DNA of 6,322 nucleotides from NCBI GenBank assembly GCA_009885185.1, contig VFLF01000042.1, positions 1 through 6,322 of the forward strand, in the 5' to 3' direction. This DNA is from Nitrosomonadales bacterium (GTDB taxonomy: Bacteria > Pseudomonadota > Gammaproteobacteria > Burkholderiales > SG8-41). Positions within the stretch are counted from its first letter, which is position 1. Each line of letters begins with the position of its first letter. The position numbers and the translations under genes were made by a program. Below are positions 1-6,322 of the stretch, in pieces. Below the pieces are notes generated by a model, which saw only the letters and a list, made by a program, of their open reading frames with translations, was not told where the DNA came from and ran no database searches.

Positions 1-216
1 CCCGGCACCGGCCTGCGCAACCAATCTTGCGATCACCGCTTCGATGGGCGGATCAAGAATCAGCGCATCCACCAGCAGCACATCGGGCTTGACCGCGGCG
101 AGACGTTCGTAAACGGCACGCGACGACGCCACGGCCTCAATCGAATAGTCCGCACTTGCCGCGCGGCGGCACCGTTCTTCGAGTTCCTTGTCACGCGTGG
201 CAAGTAGTATGGACAT
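1..216 (-). CDS. Response-regulator-like protein, receiver-domain N-terminus (partial, cut by window edge)
   Basis: Only the first 72 codons are present, starting with ATG at 216-214 and running off the window at base 1. The translation begins MSILLATRDKELEERC and has a short beta strand (ILLA), an amphipathic helix, then a second hydrophobic strand DVLLVDALI ending in an Asp at residue 50. That layout fits the first half of a CheY-like receiver, with Asp50 where the phosphorylated Asp normally sits. The acidic pair usually found after the first strand is missing (A-T-R-D in its place), so Mg-dependent phosphorylation may be weak or absent. The ribosome site is poor (GAAGAAAAG a few bases upstream). 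It follows lapC by 50 bases on the same strand, so it probably belongs to the same transcript. A DNA-binding output domain (for example LuxR type) would be expected beyond the edge but cannot be seen. It could also be another protein with a Rossmann-like start. Confidence 0.6.
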   Translation of the reverse strand, partial: MSILLATRDKELEERCRRAASADYSIEAVASSRAVYERLAAVKPDVLLVDALILDPPIEAVIARLVAQAGAG

Positions 217-227
217 GAGGTCTTTTC

Positions 228-247
228 TTCAGCAGGTATTTCAGCAG
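228..247. repeat. 8-base direct repeat in the gap before the receiver-like gene
   Basis: TTCAGCAG occurs at 228-235 and again at 240-247, a 12-base period (CTGCTGAA on the transcribed strand). It sits in the 50-base gap between lapC and the receiver-like gene, 12 bases ahead of its ATG. It is short enough to be chance. Confidence 0.35.
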
Positions 248-266
248 CGCGGCGTGGCCACCGTCC

Positions 267-1763
267 TTAACGTTCCCTGAAGGCCTGTTCTTTGGTTTTA
301 ATAATGGGCTTAAGCAGATATTGCAAAAATGTCTTCTCGCCGGTCTGTATGTGTACCGTCGCGGTCATACCCGGCATGATTGCCAGCGTCTTGCCGCCTT
401 GCTTGGGTTCGCTGCTCGTCGTACGCACCCTGACAAGATAATAGGTTTCCTGCTTTTTTTCATCCTGCACGCTGTCCGCACTGATGTATTCGAGCTTGGC
501 GGGAAAGCCGCCGTAGATCGAGAAATCGTAGGCGGTCAGCTTGACCAACGCATCCTGCCCCGGCCGCAGGAACGCGATGTCCTGCGGCTTGACGCGCGCC
601 TCCACCAGCAATGAGTCCTCGGCGGGCACGATTTCGATCATGTCCGAACCCGGCTGAACCACGCCGCCGACGGTAGTGACCTTGACGGTCTTGATGGTGC
701 CGTTAACCGGGGAGCGCACCACCGCGCGTTCGACGCGATCTTTCAACGCTACGCCCGTCGCCGATGTGCCTTCCTGCTCGGCACGCGCCTGATTGAGTTC
801 AGCCAGCGCGTCCCCGCGGAACTTGGCCTCGTAGCTTTGCAGCTTGTTGCGCGCCTCCGCCACGGCGCCTTCAAGCCGCGGAATATTAACATTGGTCGAA
901 TCCAATTCCCCTTTCAGGTCGTTGGCTTCGCGCTCCTTGGCAATGAGCTCGATCTGCGACATCGCGCCCGCCTTGACCACCGGGCGCATCATGGTGATGG
1001 TCTCGTTCAGCATGGCGAGGCTGCCGGTGATTTGTTTTACACGCCCGCGCTTTTCCACGATCTCCTGACTACGCTGGTCTATCTGCTGACGCAGCGCCGC
1101 GGTATTGGCGATAAATTCGGCTTGGCGTGACTGGTATAACTCCATCTCGCGCCGCGCCAAATCGGGATTCGCCTTCATAACCGCCGCCGGAACGATGAAT
1201 GCAGTGCCTTGGACTTCCGCCGCAAGCCGCGATATCTTGGCCATCAGCGCGCTGTCCTTGGCGGTGTTTTCCTTGGCCGATGAGATGTAGCGCGTATCGT
1301 CGATCACCACCAGGGTGTCGTTCTTGCGCACCCTGTCGCCGACCTTGACCTTGATTTCCGACACGATGCCGCCTTCCAGGTTTTGCACCACCTGTATCTG
1401 TCCCGACGGAATGACGCGGCCATCGCCGACGGTACTTTCGCGGATATTGGCAAACGTCGCCCATGTGAAGAAAGCGATGACAAACAACACAGCACCCCAC
1501 AGCACGACATGCGAAAACGCGGGCGGACCCTGCAACGCGGCCGCGGAGGTTTCGCTCATGTAATCCAGATCCTGCCCGCGCGACACCGATTTGCCGATGT
1601 TGGTCGGTTTCAACTCGGTGAACAGCCCCTTGACCAGTCCACGCCAGCCCTTGCTGAGATAGCTTCCCGGCGAATCCGCCGGCGGGTGCGCCGCCCCCAT
1701 ATCAGGCATGACTACTTGCTTGGCGGGGGCCTCCGCCGCTCCCGGTTTAATGTTTTGCGACAT
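267..1763 (-). CDS. lapC: HlyD-family membrane fusion protein of a type I secretion system (LapC-like)
   Basis: Periplasmic adaptor that links the inner-membrane ABC transporter to a TolC-like outer-membrane channel for one-step export of a large adhesin. The 498 residues show a long Pro/Ala-rich cytoplasmic tail (1-85, including DLDYMSETSAAAL, a motif common just before the membrane in this subfamily), one membrane helix (about 86-106), a first half-lipoyl segment (about 113-156, with VVQNLEGGIVSEI), a helical hairpin with coiled-coil character (about 160-335), a second half-lipoyl segment (about 345-380, with VVRSPVNGTIKTV), and a beta-barrel region (about 385-475). It ends with the usual YLLKPI segment of the family. 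The ATG at 1763 is well supported: GGAGGA lies six to seven bases upstream. It overlaps the end of the upstream ABC gene by 17 bases, which suggests translational coupling and equal dosage. The family assignment is firm; the name lapC rests on the neighbouring lapG, lapD and lapB homologues. Confidence 0.95.
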   Translation of the reverse strand: MSQNIKPGAAEAPAKQVVMPDMGAAHPPADSPGSYLSKGWRGLVKGLFTELKPTNIGKSVSRGQDLDYMSETSAAALQGPPAFSHVVLWGAVLFVIAFFTWATFANIRESTVGDGRVIPSGQIQVVQNLEGGIVSEIKVKVGDRVRKNDTLVVIDDTRYISSAKENTAKDSALMAKISRLAAEVQGTAFIVPAAVMKANPDLARREMELYQSRQAEFIANTAALRQQIDQRSQEIVEKRGRVKQITGSLAMLNETITMMRPVVKAGAMSQIELIAKEREANDLKGELDSTNVNIPRLEGAVAEARNKLQSYEAKFRGDALAELNQARAEQEGTSATGVALKDRVERAVVRSPVNGTIKTVKVTTVGGVVQPGSDMIEIVPAEDSLLVEARVKPQDIAFLRPGQDALVKLTAYDFSIYGGFPAKLEYISADSVQDEKKQETYYLVRVRTTSSEPKQGGKTLAIMPGMTATVHIQTGEKTFLQYLLKPIIKTKEQAFRER

Positions 1764-3954
1764 TGATCTTTCCTCCGGCCAACGCCTGCATCACTTGCTC
1801 CTTGGGTCCGTCGGCCACGACCTTGCCGCCATCCAGCACGATCAACCGCGGCACCAGCGTCAGCAACGAAGCGCGATGTGTCACCAGCACAAAGGTCTTG
1901 CCCCCCAAGGTATTGCCCAGCCTCGTCTTGAAGTTCTCCTCGGAACGGTTATCGAGCGCGTTGGTGGGTTCGTCCATGATCAGCACCGGCGGATCCAGCA
2001 ACAGCGCTCGTGCAATAGCCACCGTTTGTCGTTGACCGCCCGACAAGCCTTCGCCGCGCTCGCCGATGGCCAGGTCAAATCCCTGTTCCGATGGGTGTAT
2101 GAATTCGGTCACGCCCGCTATTTCCGCCGCGCGCAGCATGGCGGCGTCGTCGGCATAGGGCGCGGCAAACAGGATGTTTTCCTTTACCGTGCCGAAGAAC
2201 AGCACGATGTCCTGCGGCACATAACCTATGTTACGGCGCAGCGTCGCCGGATCGATCTGGTTCACGTCCACGCCGTCCACAAGTATCGAGCCGGTGGTCG
2301 GCTTGTACAGTCCGAGGATCAGTTTCTCGATGGTGGACTTGCCCGATCCGATGCGCCCTATCATGCCCACGCGCTCGCCGGCGGCGATCTTGAACGACAC
2401 GTTGGATAATGCCGGCACCTTGTGGCCGGGATAGGTGAATGTCACTTCGCGAAATTCGATGCTGCCCAGAATCACGGGCCGATGCACGAAGCTCTTGTTC
2501 ACGGGGCGCTCCACCGGCAGGCTCATCACATTATGCAGCGTGCGCAGCGACGCCGCCGACTGGTGCCAGCGCGCGAGCAACCCCGCGACACTACCCAACG
2601 GCGCCAATGCGCGGGCATTCAGCATGGTACACGCCACCAACGCACCCACTGTCAACAGCCGATCGTTAATCAAATAAACGCCGAACACAACGATGGCAAT
2701 GCTGGACATTTGCTGAATGGTCATCGATGAATTGATGATGGCCTGAGACAGCGTGCGCGACTTGATGCCCAGTCTCGACACCGCGCCCACCAGTTGCTCC
2801 CACTTGCGCTGGATCGCGCCTTCGGCCGCCAGCGATTTGATGGTTTCGATGCCGGTAAGACTTTCGATCAACAGACCTTGCTTTTGCGCGCTGCAGCGAA
2901 AGCTTTCCTGGATCACCGCGCCCAACTGGCGTTGCAGCACCAGCCCGCACAGGATCACCAACGGCACCGTGACGATCGGCACCAGGCACAGCCATCCGCC
3001 CACCCAGTAAATCGCGAAGATAAAAATGAATACGAACGGCATGTCCACCAGTGCGGTAATGGTGGCGGAGGTGATGAACTCGCGGAACGATTCGAACTCC
3101 TGCACGTTGCTGGCGAACGACCCCACTGACTGCGGACGCGACTCCATGCGCACACCCATCGCGCGCTCGAAAATATTGGCCGACAGGATGACATCGATGC
3201 GCTTGCCCGCGAGATCCACCAAGTAGCTGCGCAGCATGCGCATGACAAAATCGAACATCAGCACGACCAAAACGCCGATGGTCAGCGCCCACAACGTTTC
3301 AGTGGTGTCGTTCGGCACCACGCGATCGTATACGTTCATGACAAACAGCGGCGTCACCAACGCAAACAGGTTGATCAGCAACGAGGCCAGCAGCACCTCG
3401 GCGTAGATAGGCCACGCCTGTTTCACCACGCCCCAGAACCAATGCTCCACACGCGGCACCGCCGAAAGCTCCGTGCGGGCATCGAAGCGCAACGCCGGGT
3501 TGGCCAGAATGGCGTTGCCGGTGTATTCGAGGCCGAGTGCGGCCAGCGTGGTTTGCTGTGCGCCGCCCGTCTCCGGCGTGATGATTTCGCAGCGCCCGTC
3601 CTCGCTCACCGAACGCAGCACGCAAGCCTGACCGTCTTTCAGCAGCAATACGACCGGCAGCACCAGTGGAGAAATCTCATTCAGTTTACGGTGTACCAGT
3701 TTGGATTTGAGTCCGGCCCGCTCCGCCGCGCGACCGAACAATTCCGGCGTCAAACGACCGTCGACGAGCGGCAGCCCGGCAGACAGCGTTTCTTCCGAAA
3801 ACGGATGATTGAAAATCCGCGTAAGTAGCGTCAGGCACTTGAGCAGCGGGTCATTCGATGACACGTTGGGCCGGGGTATGTTCCATTGTTCTTTTATCTG
3901 CTGTTCAGCCACACTGTTCCCTTTGCATCGTGCGAGCAGGGTATCCCCACTCAT
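1747..3954 (-). CDS. lapB: Type I secretion ABC transporter, permease/ATPase with C39-like domain (LapB-like)
   Basis: Inner-membrane ATP-driven exporter of a type I secretion system. The 735 residues comprise an N-terminal C39-peptidase-like domain (about 30-130, with DPLLKCL and LPLVDGRLTPELF typical of the LapB subfamily), a membrane domain with several hydrophobic helices (about 175-460), and an ATPase domain (about 495-725). The ATPase is intact: Walker A GRIGSGKST (533-541), Q-loop Gln581, signature LSGGQ (637-641), Walker B VLIMDE (657-662) and switch His693. In the C39-like domain the position of the catalytic His appears to be Gln109 (DGQACVL where peptidases have DGH), so it should bind substrate, not cut it. 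Start choice is uncertain: the ATG at 3954 has no ribosome site, whereas the in-frame GTG at 3912 (V15, begins VAEQQIKEQW, 721 residues) has AAAGGG six bases before it and matches the usual length ahead of DPLL. I favour the GTG. The stop overlaps lapC. Confidence 0.96.
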   Translation of the reverse strand: MSGDTLLARCKGNSVAEQQIKEQWNIPRPNVSSNDPLLKCLTLLTRIFNHPFSEETLSAGLPLVDGRLTPELFGRAAERAGLKSKLVHRKLNEISPLVLPVVLLLKDGQACVLRSVSEDGRCEIITPETGGAQQTTLAALGLEYTGNAILANPALRFDARTELSAVPRVEHWFWGVVKQAWPIYAEVLLASLLINLFALVTPLFVMNVYDRVVPNDTTETLWALTIGVLVVLMFDFVMRMLRSYLVDLAGKRIDVILSANIFERAMGVRMESRPQSVGSFASNVQEFESFREFITSATITALVDMPFVFIFIFAIYWVGGWLCLVPIVTVPLVILCGLVLQRQLGAVIQESFRCSAQKQGLLIESLTGIETIKSLAAEGAIQRKWEQLVGAVSRLGIKSRTLSQAIINSSMTIQQMSSIAIVVFGVYLINDRLLTVGALVACTMLNARALAPLGSVAGLLARWHQSAASLRTLHNVMSLPVERPVNKSFVHRPVILGSIEFREVTFTYPGHKVPALSNVSFKIAAGERVGMIGRIGSGKSTIEKLILGLYKPTTGSILVDGVDVNQIDPATLRRNIGYVPQDIVLFFGTVKENILFAAPYADDAAMLRAAEIAGVTEFIHPSEQGFDLAIGERGEGLSGGQRQTVAIARALLLDPPVLIMDEPTNALDNRSEENFKTRLGNTLGGKTFVLVTHRASLLTLVPRLIVLDGGKVVADGPKEQVMQALAGGKINVAKH
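1771..1776 (-). promoter_or_regulatory. Strong ribosome binding site of the lapC-like gene, inside the end of lapB
   Basis: Read on the minus strand the sequence is GGAGGA followed by AAGATCA and then ATG (1763-1761). It is the best Shine-Dalgarno match in the window and lies within the last codons of the lapB frame, which fixes the lapC start and points to coupled translation. Confidence 0.85.
3919..3924 (-). promoter_or_regulatory. Candidate ribosome binding site for a GTG start of lapB at 3912
   Basis: On the minus strand AAAGGG is followed by AACAGT and then GTG (3912-3910). The upstream ATG at 3954 is preceded only by an AT-rich run (TTTTGTTTCT) with no purine-rich site. This site therefore argues for a 721-residue LapB. 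Confidence 0.5.
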
Positions 3955-4024
3955 AGAAACAAAATATTAAAAAAACATGATTGGCATACTACGAAAACCG
4001 TACATTATGTCACGGAAATCGCGC
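3955..4024 (-). other. AT-rich spacer between lapD and lapB, possible internal promoter region
   Basis: This 70-base gap (113 if lapB starts at the GTG) is much richer in A and T than the flanking genes, with a T7 run (3971-3977 on the plus strand as A's) and TAATAT-like hexamers near the lapB start. There is a 9-base palindrome, ACATTATGT, at 4002-4010. I could not pair any -10-like hexamer with a good -35 at 16-18 bases, and the only hairpin (TACG-GTTTT-CGTA) is too weak and too far from the T run to be a convincing terminator. A separate promoter for lapBC is possible but not shown. Confidence 0.35.
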
Positions 4025-5986
4025 TTATTCCGGTTTGCCGATGAAGTAGCCTTGCACGCCATCGACCATCATCCCCTTGACCGCTTCGAACTCCTGTGCC
4101 GTCTCGATATACTCGGTGATGACCTGTATGCCCAAGCCGTGGGCAATGCCCACCAGCGCCTGAATAAAGAACTGCTTGTCGGTGGACTCAATCATGCCGC
4201 GCGTATAGCCGCCGTCGATCTTGATGTAATCCACTTCGAGCCCGCGCAAAAAACCCAGCGACGCCGTGCTTTGGCCAAACCGGTCGATGGAAAGTCGCAC
4301 GCCGGTTGCGCGCAATTTGCTGAATACGGCTCGTACCGCTTCAATGTGCCCGACGATGGCATGTTCCGCCACTTCAATAATGATGTGCTTCGCGATCTCG
4401 CGCCGCGCATTCAGCGCCGCGTATAACCAATCCACGAACGATGCATCCAGCAAGGACTCCAGCGACAGGTTCAGCGCGGTAGCGCCGCCTTTGACCGGGC
4501 CGTTCGCTGCGATATTCTGCATCAGCTTTTCCGTCACGGTGCGATCCACTAATTGCAAGGCGCCGAGCCGCTTGGCTGTGGCGATGAACAGCCCCGCGCG
4601 CACTATGGAACCATCGACCGCCAGGATGCGTATGCACGCTTCGCTACGATAGGTCCAGTCCGCCTCGGCCACCTGGCACGCGCGCACGGGCTGATATTGC
4701 AGCACCACGCGATCCGCCGGCAGTCCGACTTTGAACAGCCCGTTGATTTCCATCGTCATGGCAGTATTTTGATCGCTCTGCAGTTCTTCCTGCAGGTGCC
4801 AAGCGGGCACACCGCGCCCTTGCGCCACGGACAAGGCTTGGCCGGCGGCGGCCATCAGCTTGCCGAAAACCGCCCCTTCGTGATACCGGTAATAAGCGAG
4901 ACCAGCATGCGCCATCAGGCTTTGTTCCGTGCGCGGGAACTCCTCGATTTCCGCCAGCCCCTGGATTAACGTGTCACCCAGCTTGGGCACCTCCGTATCG
5001 GTAATTTCGGGGACCACGACCGCGAATTCCGGACCATCCAGCTTGGCCACCAGCGCGTTGGCATGGCCCTTGGCGACTTCCTGCAACAGAAATGCCGTGC
5101 GTTTGAGCAAGGTGTCGCCGGCCACCCGCCCTTCGCGCTCGTTATAGGCGGCAAACCCGCGAATGCGGATCACGGCGACCGCACCGGTACCGAATTTCGT
5201 CGGCGCGCCGATCAAGTGTGTCAGTTGTTCGTTGAAGTCATTGCGGTTCATCAAACCCGTTACTGCATCGACATATGCCTTTTTGCGCATCTTGTCGGCA
5301 AGATCGGTCTGCTCGTTCAGCATGCGCTCCACGGAGCGGCACATGGAATTCAGCGCGGTCGATATGCGGTGCAACTCACGCGCCCACGGCAGCTTGTCCA
5401 GGGTGGTGAACTTGCGCCTGGCGATATCCTCGGCCTGGCGCTCCATGTCGTCGAGCGGACGCAGCGCCAGCCGCAGCACGATCACCACCACCACCAGCGA
5501 AATAATCGCCACGGTGAGCAGCACCCAGAACGACCGCTTCGAGATTTCCCACATTTCCTTGTAGGCGTGCCCGGGGTGACTTTCCACCTCGATGACCGCG
5601 GCCTTGCGCCATCCGTCCATCACGACGGCATTCATGCGTGGCGTCGGCAGCGCAAACGAATTCATGAACCAGGACGGCACGCCCTCCACCGCTTTTTCGA
5701 CGCGCTTTTTGAAAATCGCTTCGCCCGTCACCTTTTTGACCAGAATTTCGCTGTAATAGCCGCGGTCGAATATCGCGCTGGTCATCAACTCGATGGTGAC
5801 CGCATCATTGAAGCTCTTGCTCTGCGTGATCGACAGGCCAAGCGACGTGGCGGTGTCCTGCGCGTGGGTTTCCATGGCGCGCGTCAGATAATCACGGGTG
5901 CTGTTGACCACCGTGTACAGTGTCGCGAAAAAAACCACGATCCACAGCAGGGATATCAGGCCTACCAACAGTCGTGAAAGTTTCAT
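4025..5986 (-). CDS. lapD: LapD-like inner-membrane c-di-GMP receptor (HAMP, degenerate GGDEF and EAL domains)
   Basis: Receptor that controls LapG from inside out. With the ATG at 5986 it has 653 residues: membrane helix 1 (about 5-28), periplasmic LapD/MoxY-N-type domain (about 29-150), membrane helix 2 (about 152-175), HAMP (about 175-230), GGDEF domain (about 238-395) and EAL domain (about 415-650). The periplasmic domain keeps Trp126 in VVMDGWRKAA, matching Trp125 of P. fluorescens LapD that contacts LapG. GGDEF has become DGPEF (317-321) and no RxxD inhibitory site precedes it, so no cyclase activity is expected. In EAL, the motif reads EAC (449-451) and DDFG reads DRFG (568-571), losing a metal-binding Asp, so hydrolysis is unlikely; QYQP (430-433), Asn506, Lys589 and Glu625 suggest ligand binding is kept. 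A longer frame opens at TTG 6019 but has no ribosome site and adds 11 atypical residues; the ATG has GGGGTGG just upstream. It follows lapG by 37 bases. Confidence 0.95.
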   Translation of the reverse strand: MKLSRLLVGLISLLWIVVFFATLYTVVNSTRDYLTRAMETHAQDTATSLGLSITQSKSFNDAVTIELMTSAIFDRGYYSEILVKKVTGEAIFKKRVEKAVEGVPSWFMNSFALPTPRMNAVVMDGWRKAAVIEVESHPGHAYKEMWEISKRSFWVLLTVAIISLVVVVIVLRLALRPLDDMERQAEDIARRKFTTLDKLPWARELHRISTALNSMCRSVERMLNEQTDLADKMRKKAYVDAVTGLMNRNDFNEQLTHLIGAPTKFGTGAVAVIRIRGFAAYNEREGRVAGDTLLKRTAFLLQEVAKGHANALVAKLDGPEFAVVVPEITDTEVPKLGDTLIQGLAEIEEFPRTEQSLMAHAGLAYYRYHEGAVFGKLMAAAGQALSVAQGRGVPAWHLQEELQSDQNTAMTMEINGLFKVGLPADRVVLQYQPVRACQVAEADWTYRSEACIRILAVDGSIVRAGLFIATAKRLGALQLVDRTVTEKLMQNIAANGPVKGGATALNLSLESLLDASFVDWLYAALNARREIAKHIIIEVAEHAIVGHIEAVRAVFSKLRATGVRLSIDRFGQSTASLGFLRGLEVDYIKIDGGYTRGMIESTDKQFFIQALVGIAHGLGIQVITEYIETAQEFEAVKGMMVDGVQGYFIGKPE

Positions 5987-5989
5987 GTG

Positions 5990-5996
5990 CCACCCC
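5990..5996 (-). promoter_or_regulatory. Ribosome binding site deciding the lapD ATG start
   Basis: The minus strand reads GGGGTGG, CAC, ATG (5986-5984). The GGGG part is six bases from the start. This supports ATG 5986 over the upstream in-frame TTG at 6019, whose upstream bases (TAAGTATTTG context) hold no such site. Confidence 0.6.
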
Positions 5997-6005
5997 GCAT
6001 AAAAA

Positions 6006-6019
6006 TTGTTTAAAAACAA
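6006..6019. repeat. Short AT-rich inverted repeat in the lapG-lapD gap
   Basis: TTGTTT-AA-AAACAA is a perfect 6-base inverted repeat with a 2-base centre. It lies just after the lapG stop and about 20 bases before the lapD start. It is too AT-rich and short to make a stable RNA hairpin; it could be a protein-binding site or chance in an AT-rich spacer. Confidence 0.4.
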
Positions 6020-6023
6020 ATAC

Positions 6024-6322
6024 TTATGTTGCTCCGCGCATTCGCGTTTGCAGGTCTTTCCAGTGTCCGATGCGATCCGAACTGCCCACCGACTGACCGC
6101 GACCGGTCTGCTCCTTGGCGAGCCACAACCCCGAACCGTTGAAGCTGTAGACCGGCACCAAGTCCGTACGCGCGGATGCCGGGAGTATCGACTTGTTGAT
6201 GTTATCGAGAATCACCGGCTCGTCGTCCGCCGTGGCGAAATAAGCCAGCACCATGTGCGCCTCGTTATACACCCTGATTTCCTTGACGTAGGTGATCTGC
6301 AGCCTGTCGTCCGCCACGCCGA
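6024..6322 (-). CDS. lapG: LapG-like periplasmic transglutaminase-like cysteine protease (BTLCP), C-terminal part (5' end outside window)
   Basis: About 99 C-terminal residues of a bacterial transglutaminase-like cysteine protease (Peptidase_C93 / DUF920 family). In the Lap system this calcium-dependent periplasmic enzyme cuts the adhesin near its N-terminus, releasing it from the surface. Visible are RLQITYVKEI, the catalytic His in NEAHMVLAYF (codon 6257-6255) and the catalytic Asp in PVILDNINKSILPAS (codon 6206-6204). Their spacing is 17 residues, the same as His172 to Asp189 in P. fluorescens LapG. The following DLVPVYSFNGSGLWLA is also typical of the family, and the frame ends in TAA at 6026-6024. 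The catalytic Cys, the calcium site and the signal peptide lie outside the window. There is no start codon here: the GTG at 6317 is an internal valine, since the frame stays open to the edge. lapD follows directly, matching the protease-receptor pairing. Confidence 0.93.
   Translation of the reverse strand, partial: GVADDRLQITYVKEIRVYNEAHMVLAYFATADDEPVILDNINKSILPASARTDLVPVYSFNGSGLWLAKEQTGRGQSVGSSDRIGHWKDLQTRMRGAT

Noticed and set aside
190..290. Coding-like stretch GGHAALLKYLLKKRPHV in a second minus-strand frame across the lapC-receiver gap
   Set aside because: It has no start codon, overlaps both gene ends, and is only about 35 codons long; it could reflect chance or the CTGCTGAA repeat.
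1708..2409. 233-codon open frame on the plus strand
   Set aside because: It lies opposite the ATPase domain of lapB and the start of lapC, where the minus-strand frames hold all the conserved motifs.
3965..4001. Possible intrinsic terminator after lapD (weak hairpin plus T run)
   Set aside because: The only stem is four base pairs (TACG/CGTA) and is separated from the T run by about 14 bases.
5063..5977. 304-codon open frame on the plus strand, rich in His, Arg and Gln
   Set aside because: It is antisense to lapD along its whole length, has a composition typical of a shadow of a GC-rich gene, and resembles no family I know.
6019..6019. TTG as the lapD start (664 residues)
   Set aside because: No ribosome site precedes it, the extra MFLNNFYAGWH is atypical, and ATG 5986 has GGGGTGG upstream and places Trp126 next to the known Trp125.
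6315..6317. GTG as the start of a 97-residue protein
   Set aside because: The frame stays open to the window edge and the sequence aligns inside LapG, so the GTG encodes an internal valine.

Overview
The window is a compact block of genes that all read on the minus strand, so the order of transcription runs from position 6322 down to 1. The proteins are typical of a Gram-negative proteobacterium. The moderately GC-rich coding sequence and family resemblance suggest a beta- or gammaproteobacterium, but the genus cannot be read from this sequence. Apart from short AT-rich spacers, the whole window is coding.

In transcription order it holds: (1) the C-terminal third or so of a LapG-type periplasmic cysteine protease (6322-6024, start outside the window); (2) a complete LapD-type inner-membrane c-di-GMP receptor with degenerate GGDEF and EAL domains (5986-4025); (3) a complete LapB-type type I secretion ABC transporter with an N-terminal C39-like domain (3954 or 3912 to 1747); (4) a complete LapC/HlyD-type membrane fusion protein (1763-267), overlapping lapB by 17 bases; (5) the first 72 codons of a protein resembling a response-regulator receiver domain (216-1, cut by the window edge).

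Together genes 1-4 match the Lap adhesin system known from Pseudomonas fluorescens. The ABC transporter and fusion protein, with an outer-membrane TolC-like protein, export a giant surface adhesin. LapG cuts the adhesin near its N-terminus to release it from the cell. When c-di-GMP is high, LapD binds it inside the cell, changes conformation, and holds LapG through its periplasmic domain so that the adhesin stays on the surface. The residues needed for this reading are visible: His and Asp of the LapG triad at the expected 17-residue spacing, the LapG-binding Trp of LapD at almost the same position as in P. fluorescens, and lost catalytic motifs in both nucleotide domains of LapD. The adhesin itself and the TolC-like (LapE) partner are not in the window.

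The system is a known type. The less ordinary points are the receiver-like gene at the end of the cluster with an atypical N-terminus, the long cytoplasmic tail on LapC, the start-codon choices of lapB and lapD, and two AT-rich spacers that may carry regulatory signals.
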